Of a stretch of 33,240 nt of DNA, positions 1-6,609 are shown in pieces. Where the stretch lies: assembly GCA_023384415.1 (NCBI GenBank), contig JAHDWJ010000043.1, positions 1 to 33,240 on the forward strand, written 5' to 3'. Source of the stretch: Anaerolineae bacterium. GTDB lineage: Bacteria > Chloroflexota > Anaerolineae > Promineifilales > Promineifilaceae. Under the pieces are notes generated by a model that was given only the letters and a program-made list of their open reading frames with translations, did no database searches and had not been told where the DNA came from. Made by a program: the position numbers and the translations under genes. Numbering within the stretch: position 1 is the first letter of the stretch; each line of letters begins with the position of its first letter.

Positions 1-326
1 GCTAGTCTACCTTAAACCAAGCCTTTTTTCTGTCCGAATTTCCTAGACCATTATAATTCCAGGTGGGTTGTCAGGTAAGGACAACACCACCGCCAGCCAA
101 CCCACTGCGGCCGCAACAGCCAACGAATGGTGGGTCGTCTGGCAGCAGGGCAGTCCCGCCGTGTTATACGGTCAGCAGGTATTGACCAATGGCAGCAAAG
201 CCGGCCTAAACAACGCTTTGTTCACCACCAGCCACAACCATACTACCCCTGCCCTGGCAACCAACAGCCTCACGAATACCCTAATGCCTCCTTGCCGGAA
301 CTGTTTTCTCTGCCTACAATCAGATT
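1..326. other. Gene-poor leader region upstream of yprB-like gene
   Basis: I see no convincing gene here. Two overlapping short open frames on the + strand (47-337 and 79-363) run through it, but both have unnatural composition, no ribosome-binding site and no recognisable motif. An upstream gene may end before position 1. The stretch contains one copy of the GCGGCCGC palindrome (107-114), the only copy in the window outside a clear gene, so part of this DNA may be a decayed coding sequence. A TATAAT-like hexamer lies at 53-58 without a good -35 box. The promoter of the next gene lies at 292-320. Confidence 0.5.
292..320 (+). promoter_or_regulatory. Promoter for a leaderless yprB-like mRNA
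   Basis: A -35 box TTGCCG (292-297), a 17-bp spacer and a -10 box TACAAT (315-320) are followed by only 6 nt before the ATG at 327. There is no Shine-Dalgarno sequence. The geometry puts the transcription start on or next to the A of the ATG, so the mRNA is probably leaderless. Confidence 0.6.
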
Positions 327-1598
327 ATGGGCAGTGAATGGCAAAGACGATTACGCGAATTAGGGGTGGTGAAGGGGGTGCGAAATTTGCGCCCGGCCGC
401 CGCCGTGACCCCACCCCCCACCAGCCATCAGCCGGTGTGGGGGGATTGGGATGAGCCACAGCCGGTGGAGAAGCTGCTGCCAGGGGGAACGGTGGTGACA
501 ACCCCGGTAGGGAGCTGTTTTGTCCTGGATCAGGTGTATCCACTGACCCATTGGCACGGGGTAGACCGATTGGGTGATTTGTTAGAGCTGACCCCAAACG
601 CGGCCGCGACCTTCAACCGTGATCCCCGCTGGCAAACGCTCCAGTTCCGCGACTGCCTCTTCCTGGACACTGAAACCACCGGCCTGTGGGGGGCCGGGAC
701 GCTGGCCTTCATGGTAGGAGCCGCCTTTTTTGAAGACAACGCCTTTGTGGTGCGCCAATATTTTTTGCGTGATCACGGGGACGAAACGGCGATGTTGACC
801 CTGCTCAATGAGTTAATCGCCAGCCGGGCGGCCCTGATTACCTTTAACGGCCACTCCTTTGATTTGCCCCTGCTCGATAACCGGTATCTGATCAACCGTT
901 TAGAGACGGAAATGATGCGTACCCCCCACCTGGATTTGCTCCCCCCCACCCGCCGTTTGTGGCGCGGCCGCCTCGGTTCCTGTGCCCTCAATTCCGTCGA
1001 AAAACAGCTTTTAGGGGTGCGGCGGACGGAAGAGGATGTACCCGGCTACCTCATCCCCACCCTTTATCTCGACTATTTGCGCCAGGGAGATGCCCGTGAG
1101 TTAGTCCGGGTGTTTTACCACAACCAGGTTGATATGCTCTCGATGGTAACGCTGTTGACCCGGGTGGTGCGCCAATGGACGCGGCCGCGAGCCACTGATC
1201 ATCCCCAAGATTTATACAGCCTGGGGGTATGGCAAAACCATCTGGGCTACCTTGCCGAAGCCGAAGCTACATTGCGTTTAGCGGCCGCGCAGGAATGTTC
1301 CCTGGAGCTTTACCATCAAATCCTGCACCAACTAGCCGCCATGCTCAAACAGCAGCAGCGGCGCGAGGAAGCCGCCAACCTGTGGATGCAAATCGCCGCC
1401 ACCAGCTTTGAGGACATCACCGCCCACATTGAGTTAGCCAAACATTTTGAATGGCACGAACAAGATATAGCCCCCGCCCGCCATTGGACACAGCAAGCCA
1501 TCACCCTGGCCCAAAGCCAATCCCCGCTCCCCACCACCTTATTGGCCGAACTCCACCACCGGCTAACCCGCTTACAGCACAAACTCAACCGCGCCTAA
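327..1598 (+). CDS. YprB-like DnaQ-fold 3'-5' exonuclease (RNase H-like)
   Basis: 423 aa protein of the YprB/RNase_H_2 family. In Bacillus the homologue (YprB/MrfB) is the exonuclease partner of helicase YprA/MrfA in repair of mitomycin damage. The three exonuclease motifs are intact: FLDTETTGL (D114, E116), FNGHSFD (N174, D179) and YHNQVDM (H265, D269). The N-terminus (WQRRLRELGVVKGV) resembles the usual start of this family and supports the ATG at 327. Residues 290-423 are helical and TPR-like, as in other family members. No helicase gene is visible in the window; it may lie upstream of position 1. The gene carries four GCGGCCGC copies covering all three codon phases. It converges on the FAD oxidoreductase. 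The family call is strong; the repair role is inferred. Confidence 0.85.
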   Translation: MGSEWQRRLRELGVVKGVRNLRPAAAVTPPPTSHQPVWGDWDEPQPVEKLLPGGTVVTTPVGSCFVLDQVYPLTHWHGVDRLGDLLELTPNAAATFNRDPRWQTLQFRDCLFLDTETTGLWGAGTLAFMVGAAFFEDNAFVVRQYFLRDHGDETAMLTLLNELIASRAALITFNGHSFDLPLLDNRYLINRLETEMMRTPHLDLLPPTRRLWRGRLGSCALNSVEKQLLGVRRTEEDVPGYLIPTLYLDYLRQGDARELVRVFYHNQVDMLSMVTLLTRVVRQWTRPRATDHPQDLYSLGVWQNHLGYLAEAEATLRLAAAQECSLELYHQILHQLAAMLKQQQRREEAANLWMQIAATSFEDITAHIELAKHFEWHEQDIAPARHWTQQAITLAQSQSPLPTTLLAELHHRLTRLQHKLNRA

Positions 1599-1647
1599 AG
1601 ATAATCATCCACAGATGTCACAGATGTTTAAAGCAGTAGAGTTTGGG

Positions 1648-1698
1648 CCACGAAGGCTACGAATTACCACCAACGAAAAAATTCGTATCCATTCGTGG
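1648..1698. terminator. Long two-part hairpin between convergent genes
   Basis: Two nested perfect stems face each other: CCACGAA (1648-1654) with TTCGTGG (1692-1698), and TACGAATT (1658-1665) with AATTCGTA (1680-1687), with a 14-nt loop. A short T-run follows on the + strand (1704-1708). It lies between the ends of two convergent genes and could terminate both. Its sequence resembles an ATTCGTGG-type intergenic element rather than a plain terminator. Confidence 0.5.
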
Positions 1699-1718
1699 CG
1701 GATCTTTTTCCGAACCGA

Positions 1719-3980
1719 CTACGGCTGCGGCGCGTCCGGCCAACAGATAATCTCCGCCGGATAACGTTTGCCCAGCAGCTTCTTGGTAATCGTCTGCGAG
1801 GTAAGCATTCCTGAGATGACCGCTGACTCCACAAAGCCGAGATTGGCCCCGTTGTAAATCCAATCCCCTGTCAAATACAAATTATCACAACCCGATTCAT
1901 CCGTTTTCAGCCGGTACGGGGTACTCCCTTTTACCGAAAGCACATACCGCTCTGAGGGATCTATATTAACCCGCCAAAACTGGCTGTTAAACCGCTCTTC
2001 CCCAGGCCGCTGCTCCTTATCTACCAGCAAATCCCAGTTCAGGCAGGCCGGGTAACTCCGGTACGGCTTCACCGCCCCCGGCCAGACCGGCCCCAGGTTA
2101 TGGCGCAAAAAGTGGAGACTATTCTCTTTCCCCTGGCGGAACTGCTGATTAGGGAACGCTTTATCTGATGGATCCGGCAGCTCTTCCAGAGTGGGGCCGC
2201 GCATACTGCTGCAAAAATAGCTGATATTGTAGGGCGTCAGATCATCCGGCCAGGTCTCCCGCTTAATGATATGGCTCATATCAGCCCAGGCATCTACTAA
2301 ATCCGCCCCGGTATGTTCACTGCATGTTGCCCGCTCCGTGTCATAACAGCTGTAAATGGTCTGCCCATGCCGCCAATATGGCTGCCCCAGCCCGGCAATA
2401 TCACTCTTGAGCCACAACTGGAACGCCTGGGTTTGCACCGTTTTAACGCGAGCCATCATCTGCCGCCATTTGTCCCATTTCGGGTCGGGGTTTTCTAACA
2501 GCTCCTGGCATAACCAGCGGAGGGGGCCGATAGAAGTACCCAGGATCACCAGGTCAAAATCGGTTCCCTTTTTGAGTTCTAACGAGGCCACATTTTCCCA
2601 GGGAGTCCAGAACGATTCCAGGTTGTAGCGTGGCTGCCTGTACCCGGCAACGGTGGTGCGTTGGCGCAGCTTACGCCCTTCCACAATCTGGTCATACAGC
2701 GGCTCATTGGGCCAGGAGGGCAGCCCTTTGGGGTAGACGAGGGGCTGATACTCCTGGTCATCTTTAATATTGACCTGTTTACTGATACTGATACGGTCAA
2801 TGGAATTGCCATCGGCTGCCAGGTGTAATTTTTCTACCCGGTGGAAAAATTTAAAGTTGACTCCCCGTTTTTTCAGAACTTCATAAGCTGGGGCGAAAAT
2901 CGTATCCCCCATGCCCGATTCCATGTGCCAGATGAACGGCCCCCGAGTATCCAGGGTCATCCGCAGCAAGGCTCGCAGACAGTTGCCCGCTTCCAGGTTA
3001 GGAGTTTCCCCATTCTCGTAGGCGAACACCATGTCATACAGGCCGCGTACCGTTGAAGATTGCAGGCTGATGGGCTGTGCCCCACCCCGTTGGCCCAGCC
3101 ATTCCCGGTAATCATATTGGTTGATGCTGTCGTAGCCGTTGTTGATGATGTCATCCCGGATCATGCCCCGCACGACCCCGCAGGCGATGTCGCTGTTGAC
3201 GAAGGCGTTGTACAAGGCGAAGTCGGTTTCGGCTAACACCGGCTCTTTGACTTCGAGCCAAAGCGCGGTGATGAAGGCGGTGAGGAGCAAATCTATGATT
3301 TTGTAGCGCAGTTCGGACGCTAATCCGTGAGGGTTGTTGGCGGGGAGGGTAGAGAGGCGGTAGGCGACGGTGAGCAGGGCGATGGCGGTGAGTTCGCCAA
3401 CACCGGTAGCGATGTCCCCAAGAATGGTTTTCCACCAGGGCAGGCTCATAAAGGTACGCATGGTGGTGGGGAGTTTGACCGTGAGGCTGGCATGGGCTGA
3501 TGCTTTGACTCCTTCGAGAAGCTGCTGCAACATCTGGCTGATGTATTCGGCGGCGGTGGTGGGGGGATCGGGGTCTTCACCGGGGGTCCATTCGTTGATG
3601 GGCAGGGGGGTGAGGTTGGGGGTCCATTGGCCGCCGAAACAGGACATATCTACGGTGGAGGCGACCGGTTTGAATGCTTCTTGCCAGGTGGCCATGGGGC
3701 TGCCTGGCGGCCGCGCCAATTCTCCGTATGTCTCTTGCATCCAGCGGAAGGCGTTATCATAAAACCCCCACCAGAAATGGAAGCCATGTTCTTCTACCCG
3801 GTTGGCGATTTGCTGGTTGCGGCCGCTGGCCCCTTTGCCTCCTAGACGCCACCCCACCTGATAGACGGTAATCTCGAAATGTTCTGGCCAATTGGGCAGT
3901 TGAGAGAGGTAGGACGCGGCCGCTATCGCCGAGACCCCACCGCCGAGAATCGCGATCTTCGTTTTCTGAGATGTAGACAC
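1719..3980 (-). CDS. FAD-dependent amine oxidase/desaturase-like oxidoreductase
   Basis: 753 aa flavoprotein. The N-terminal dinucleotide-binding fold is clear (ILGGGVSAIAAASYL, about residues 11-25), followed by a conserved GWRLGGKGASGR segment (about 43-54) and a C-terminal FAD-closing segment (LYLTGDWIYNGANLG, about 705-720). This pattern fits the large family of amine oxidases, carotenoid/phytoene desaturases and hydroxysqualene dehydroxylases. The length and the long middle insert (about 170-270) are unusual for a simple amine oxidase, and I cannot name the substrate. The start is GTG at 3980, supported by AGGAG seven bases upstream; an ATG lies further upstream out of frame. No partner gene is adjacent, so the pathway is open. 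GCGGCCGC copies occur only near the 5' end (3707-3923). Confidence 0.75.
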   Translation of the reverse strand: MSTSQKTKIAILGGGVSAIAAASYLSQLPNWPEHFEITVYQVGWRLGGKGASGRNQQIANRVEEHGFHFWWGFYDNAFRWMQETYGELARPPGSPMATWQEAFKPVASTVDMSCFGGQWTPNLTPLPINEWTPGEDPDPPTTAAEYISQMLQQLLEGVKASAHASLTVKLPTTMRTFMSLPWWKTILGDIATGVGELTAIALLTVAYRLSTLPANNPHGLASELRYKIIDLLLTAFITALWLEVKEPVLAETDFALYNAFVNSDIACGVVRGMIRDDIINNGYDSINQYDYREWLGQRGGAQPISLQSSTVRGLYDMVFAYENGETPNLEAGNCLRALLRMTLDTRGPFIWHMESGMGDTIFAPAYEVLKKRGVNFKFFHRVEKLHLAADGNSIDRISISKQVNIKDDQEYQPLVYPKGLPSWPNEPLYDQIVEGRKLRQRTTVAGYRQPRYNLESFWTPWENVASLELKKGTDFDLVILGTSIGPLRWLCQELLENPDPKWDKWRQMMARVKTVQTQAFQLWLKSDIAGLGQPYWRHGQTIYSCYDTERATCSEHTGADLVDAWADMSHIIKRETWPDDLTPYNISYFCSSMRGPTLEELPDPSDKAFPNQQFRQGKENSLHFLRHNLGPVWPGAVKPYRSYPACLNWDLLVDKEQRPGEERFNSQFWRVNIDPSERYVLSVKGSTPYRLKTDESGCDNLYLTGDWIYNGANLGFVESAVISGMLTSQTITKKLLGKRYPAEIICWPDAPQP

Positions 3981-3994
3981 GACAAACTCCTGTG

Positions 3995-4029
3995 GAATTA
4001 TGAATTATGAAGGATGAGGGATGAAGGCA
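3995..4029. repeat. Degenerate heptanucleotide tandem repeat
   Basis: Five consecutive 7-mers of the form GARNNAT: GAATTAT, GAATTAT, GAAGGAT, GAGGGAT, GAAGGCA. It lies just upstream of the oxidoreductase ribosome-binding site and belongs to a family with the same period found in several gaps of this window. Confidence 0.65.
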
Positions 4030-4112
4030 AAGCCAGAGACGGCACAGTATCTGGATCAGCGAGTGAACAGGAGACAACAGGTGTCAGTAGATCAAAATCA
4101 ACCAGGAACTCA

Positions 4113-4180
4113 TCCGCAGATTAACGGATATTTTGGGGATTAGACGAGAAAAAGCTGGGTTAATCAGCGAAATCTGCGGA
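4113..4180. repeat. Intergenic inverted repeat TCCGCAGATT/AATCTGCGGA
   Basis: A 10-bp arm at 4113-4122 is exactly complementary to 4171-4180 across a 48-nt loop. A partial copy of the motif (AATCAGCGAAATCTGCGG) sits beside the right arm. It lies in the 282-bp gap between the oxidoreductase and the DUF4013 gene. No function is evident; it resembles dispersed non-coding repeats. Confidence 0.5.
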
Positions 4181-4209
4181 GAATAAAACAGAACTTTAAT
4201 CTACCAACT

Positions 4210-4247
4210 GTATGGTGTATTCAGACTGGTCTCTGAATACACCATAC
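4210..4247 (-). terminator. Perfect 16-bp hairpin after the DUF4013 gene
   Basis: GTATGGTGTATTCAGA (4210-4225) pairs perfectly with 4232-4247 around a 6-nt loop. It begins 15 nt past the stop codon of the DUF4013 gene. There is no U-tract on either strand, so it may protect the mRNA 3' end or terminate without the classic tail. Confidence 0.55.
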
Positions 4248-4262
4248 GGAAGCGGGCCATGA

Positions 4263-4985
4263 TTAAGCAAAGCCAGCTAATTTTTTGTTTTTGGCAGCAA
4301 TCTGGCCGTACATGTGGGAGAGGGCCATGTTCAGGTAAGGGGTGATCACCATGCTGAGCAGCCAGCCGATGATAGAGCCGAGGCAGGGGATGAAGCTCAG
4401 GACGCCGATGATCATAAACAAGACAAACCCGGCTCCTATCGCCGCGACCAGGGTGATCAAAATGTCACCGATGTTGTCACGAGCAATGGCAAACACTTCG
4501 CCAAAACGGAAGCAGGCGGCCAGATTGTCATGGTACACATATTGGATGATTAACGCGGGCATGATGAAGATAGCCACGACTACCAACAGGAGCATCAAAC
4601 AGCCAACGACCATCCAGATACCCCAGATACCCATAGCTGAGGCTGCGGCCGCGCTGTCACTGCCTACCGCTCCGCCTAAGCCACCTAACCCTACCGTCGC
4701 CACAACCGCAATACAGGAGATGAGCCAAAACGGTAAGGTATACACCATTTGGGCGATAAAAATGTAAAGCCCATCCATAAACAATTTGCCAAAATCATCC
4801 CATTCTGGTAGCGGGTTTTCCAGGCCGTTTTTAACATTTCGGGTAATAGCGACGTTGTACCCCAAAATGAGGGGGATGGGCAGTAAGAAAAGGGCGAAAA
4901 AGGACAATACCGCATAAATGACAACCTTGATCACCCAGTTGGCATCTTCCATAACATAGCTAAACGCTTTAGAAATATCCATCAT
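4263..4985 (-). CDS. DUF4013 family integral membrane protein
   Basis: 240 aa, very hydrophobic, with about five or six membrane segments (around residues 17-45, 72-95, 118-145, 165-190 and 195-225). The segment IPLILGYNVAITRNVKNG followed by LPEWDDFGKLFMDGL is typical of DUF4013 proteins, whose function is unknown. The middle has a Gly/Ala-rich stretch (GLGGLGGAVGSDSAAAASA) partly created by a GCGGCCGC copy. The start is ATG at 4985, with a strong AGGAGG eight bases upstream; the second Met gives no better spacing. It lies downstream of a DUF4870 gene, but a strong hairpin separates the two, so they may be separate transcripts. The family call is good; no role can be given. Confidence 0.8.
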   Translation of the reverse strand: MMDISKAFSYVMEDANWVIKVVIYAVLSFFALFLLPIPLILGYNVAITRNVKNGLENPLPEWDDFGKLFMDGLYIFIAQMVYTLPFWLISCIAVVATVGLGGLGGAVGSDSAAAASAMGIWGIWMVVGCLMLLLVVVAIFIMPALIIQYVYHDNLAACFRFGEVFAIARDNIGDILITLVAAIGAGFVLFMIIGVLSFIPCLGSIIGWLLSMVITPYLNMALSHMYGQIAAKNKKLAGFA

Positions 4986-5002
4986 TTTCCTCCTATGGAA
5001 AG

Positions 5003-5022
5003 AGCGTCAACCTTGTGACGCT
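5003..5022 (-). other. Small hairpin in the DUF4013 leader
   Basis: AGCGTCA (5003-5009) pairs with TGACGCT (5016-5022) around a 6-nt loop, about 10 nt upstream of the Shine-Dalgarno sequence of the DUF4013 gene. It may affect leader stability; no regulator is implied. Confidence 0.35.
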
Positions 5023-5032
5023 GCCCCCAAAT

Positions 5033-5070
5033 AAACAACGCCACTTATCGGTAAACAAGTGGCGTTGTTT
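5033..5070. terminator. Rho-independent terminator, usable on both strands
   Basis: A perfect 14-bp stem, AAACAACGCCACTT (5033-5046) with 5057-5070, has a 10-nt loop. On the - strand it is followed by TTTATTT and lies 25 nt past the DUF4870 stop. On the + strand it ends in a TTTTT run. The likely job is to end the DUF4870 transcript before the DUF4013 gene. Confidence 0.8.
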
Positions 5071-5094
5071 TTCATCTGGTGGGGCGGTTTCTAT

Positions 5095-5406
5095 TTAGAT
5101 CCAGCCCTGGTTCTTGCAGAAGTCGGTGATGACCGGGATGGTTACATATTCGCCACCATAGGCTTTAACGCCAATGTAAATGCCATAAACCCAGACCAAA
5201 ATGCCGACGCAAACGCCGCTCAAGATGAAAAACAAAATCCCCAGAATAATGCTTTGCACGGCATAATATTTAATGAAGGGGCGACTTTTCTTATCTTCCA
5301 TCAGCAGAGCAATAATGCCGACCAATGGCATAAAGATCATACTGAGTAAAGCCCATAACTTGTCACTGTCGTTGATCTCGCTTACATCCATATTGATGTC
5401 ACTCAT
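5095..5406 (-). CDS. DUF4870-like small membrane protein
   Basis: 103 aa with three hydrophobic helices: about residues 16-36, 46-68 and 68-85. The pattern of a short acidic N-terminus, a helix, the charged EDKKSRPFIKYYAVQS segment and two closely packed helices matches the DUF4870 (Tic20-like) family, whose function is unknown. The start is ATG at 5406, preceded by AAGGAG about 12 nt upstream. It has its own good promoter (5457-5485) and is followed by a terminator, so it is probably a single-gene transcript. Confidence 0.75.
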   Translation of the reverse strand: MSDINMDVSEINDSDKLWALLSMIFMPLVGIIALLMEDKKSRPFIKYYAVQSIILGILFFILSGVCVGILVWVYGIYIGVKAYGGEYVTIPVITDFCKNQGWI

Positions 5407-5456
5407 GATAGGTTTCTCTCCTTAAAGTTGTATACAGTATTGTTAAAGCTGCTCCG

Positions 5457-5485
5457 ATTGTATGAGCATGAGGTAAATTCGTCAA
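5457..5485 (-). promoter_or_regulatory. Promoter of the DUF4870 gene
   Basis: On the - strand a -35 box TTGACG (5485-5480), a 17-bp spacer and a -10 box TACAAT (5462-5457) form a near-consensus sigma-70 promoter. The leader to the ATG is about 45 nt and includes the Shine-Dalgarno sequence. Confidence 0.7.
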
Positions 5486-5527
5486 CGTAGCTTTATACGT
5501 GAAATGGGGGAATGGGTTGTATGGAGG

Positions 5528-5576
5528 GGATTGGAGAGTAGAGATTGGAAACTAGAGATTGAGGAATTGAGAGATT
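5528..5576. repeat. Degenerate heptanucleotide tandem repeat
   Basis: Seven consecutive 7-mers: GGATTGG, AGAGTAG, AGATTGG, AAACTAG, AGATTGA, GGAATTG, AGAGATT. The AAACTAG unit is the same heptamer that makes up the tract at 29191-29218. It sits in the gap between the VanY-like gene and the DUF4870 promoter. Confidence 0.6.
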
Positions 5577-5629
5577 GGGTAGGTGGATATGAAAAGGGGG
5601 GGTATCTGTTCAGGGATGCTCTTTTGTAG

Positions 5630-5648
5630 AACAATTTTGTAAATTGTT
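5630..5648. repeat. Palindromic intergenic repeat, copy 1
   Basis: AACAATTTTGTAAATTGTT has 8-bp arms around TGT. It lies directly after the VanY-like gene stop codon. The 17-bp core recurs exactly at 9258-9274 after the glycosyltransferase gene, so this is a dispersed 3'-end element and possibly a weak terminator. Confidence 0.6.
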
Positions 5649-5650
5649 GG

Positions 5651-6571
5651 TTATGGCAGGCAGGGTGGGGGGAAGTTGAGCAGTTGGTATTCGGTCAGGG
5701 AGAGGCCAACTTCTTTGAGGTAGCTGGCCATCTCGACCCCGATATACCGATAATGCCACGGTTCGTAATAGAACCCGGTTAGCGCAAATGCCTCGCGGGG
5801 ATAGCTGAGGGTGAAGCCGTATTGATGGGCATAATTCAGCAGCCACTGCCCTTCACTGGTCTGGTAAAAGTAGGTGTGGAACTCAATATCTTCCTGCCCT
5901 ACGATCCCGGCCAGCTCTGGGGAGCCAAAATCTACGGTGGTGCCCAGTTGATGTTCACTGTGGCCGGGTGGGGCGGAGAGGATAGGCGCGTTTTCGGGAT
6001 AGGTGGTGAGCCATTTTTGATAGGCGATAGCCTGGGCTGAGTAGCTGCGATAACCGGAGATGATAAATGGTTCGAGGCCGGCCGCTTCCATGTCATGGAT
6101 CATCTGTACCAACGGCTCAATGATGACCTGGCGTACCTGGGTGGGGTAGCCCTGGGTGATGGAGACGGGCAGATAGTCGGACAACAGCATCAGATCGGTC
6201 GGTTGGTAATCTCGGCTCAACCCATACGTCCGGGTGACAATGGTGAGCAGATCATCCCCTTCAAGCCGCCGGGTGCAGGCCGCTAAGGTGGGTGTCAGCG
6301 AAGGGGTGGCCGTCCAGGTAGGCGTGGGGGTGATGGTCGGGGTGTGGGTATGGGTGATGGTGGGTATGGGTGTTGGGGTAGGGGGTGGGGCCAAGGTTGG
6401 GATAGGGTTAGCCGTAGGCGTCGGTGTGGCTGAGGGGGATGGGGATGGCTCGATGTTCAGAGCGACTAACTGAGAAGCAGCCGTCAACGTGGGCAGTGGT
6501 TCGGACGCGGCCGCACCCCCACACCCCACCAGCAAAACCAGTAAAACAACAAACCATACCTCACTCCTCAT
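5651..6571 (-). CDS. VanY-like D-alanyl-D-alanine carboxypeptidase lipoprotein (M15B)
   Basis: 306 aa. The N-terminus is a lipoprotein signal (hydrophobic 5-15, then LVGC with Cys17 as the lipid anchor), followed by a Thr/Pro-rich linker (about 40-97) and an M15B zinc peptidase domain (about 100-300). Metal and catalytic motifs are intact: SEHQLGTTVDF (H207, D214) and EPWHYR (E270, H273). M15B enzymes trim the terminal D-Ala of peptidoglycan stem peptides; this one should act outside the membrane, tethered by its linker. The start codon, its ribosome-binding site and the first codons (MRSEV) all fall in a tandem heptamer tract, and hyuB ends 24 nt upstream, so the two are probably co-transcribed. 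I see no vancomycin resistance genes nearby; a housekeeping wall role is more likely. Confidence 0.88.
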   Translation of the reverse strand: MRSEVWFVVLLVLLVGCGGAAASEPLPTLTAASQLVALNIEPSPSPSATPTPTANPIPTLAPPPTPTPIPTITHTHTPTITPTPTWTATPSLTPTLAACTRRLEGDDLLTIVTRTYGLSRDYQPTDLMLLSDYLPVSITQGYPTQVRQVIIEPLVQMIHDMEAAGLEPFIISGYRSYSAQAIAYQKWLTTYPENAPILSAPPGHSEHQLGTTVDFGSPELAGIVGQEDIEFHTYFYQTSEGQWLLNYAHQYGFTLSYPREAFALTGFYYEPWHYRYIGVEMASYLKEVGLSLTEYQLLNFPPPCLP

Positions 6572-6609
6572 ACCTCACTCCTCATCCCTCAACCCTCACT
6601 CCTCATCTC
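6554..6609. repeat. Eight-unit heptanucleotide repeat spanning a gene junction
   Basis: On the + strand the units read CCATACC, TCACTCC, TCATACC, TCACTCC, TCATCCC, TCAACCC, TCACTCC, TCATCTC with no break in the 7-bp period. Read on the - strand (TGAGGAG, TGAGGTA) the tract holds the last codons and TGA stop of hyuB (6596-6598), the gap, and the GAGGAG and ATG (6569-6571) of the VanY-like gene. Confidence 0.85.

Noticed and set aside
3370..3762. 130-codon open frame opposite the FAD oxidoreductase
   Set aside because: It is antisense to a clear conserved gene and has no ribosome site or family motif; GC-rich codon bias creates such shadows.
5528..5576. CRISPR-like repeat
   Set aside because: The repeats are 7 bp, directly adjacent and without spacers; no cas gene is in the window.
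5651..6571. Vancomycin resistance cluster
   Set aside because: Only a VanY-type peptidase is present. There is no VanS/VanR, VanH, VanA-type ligase or VanX nearby.
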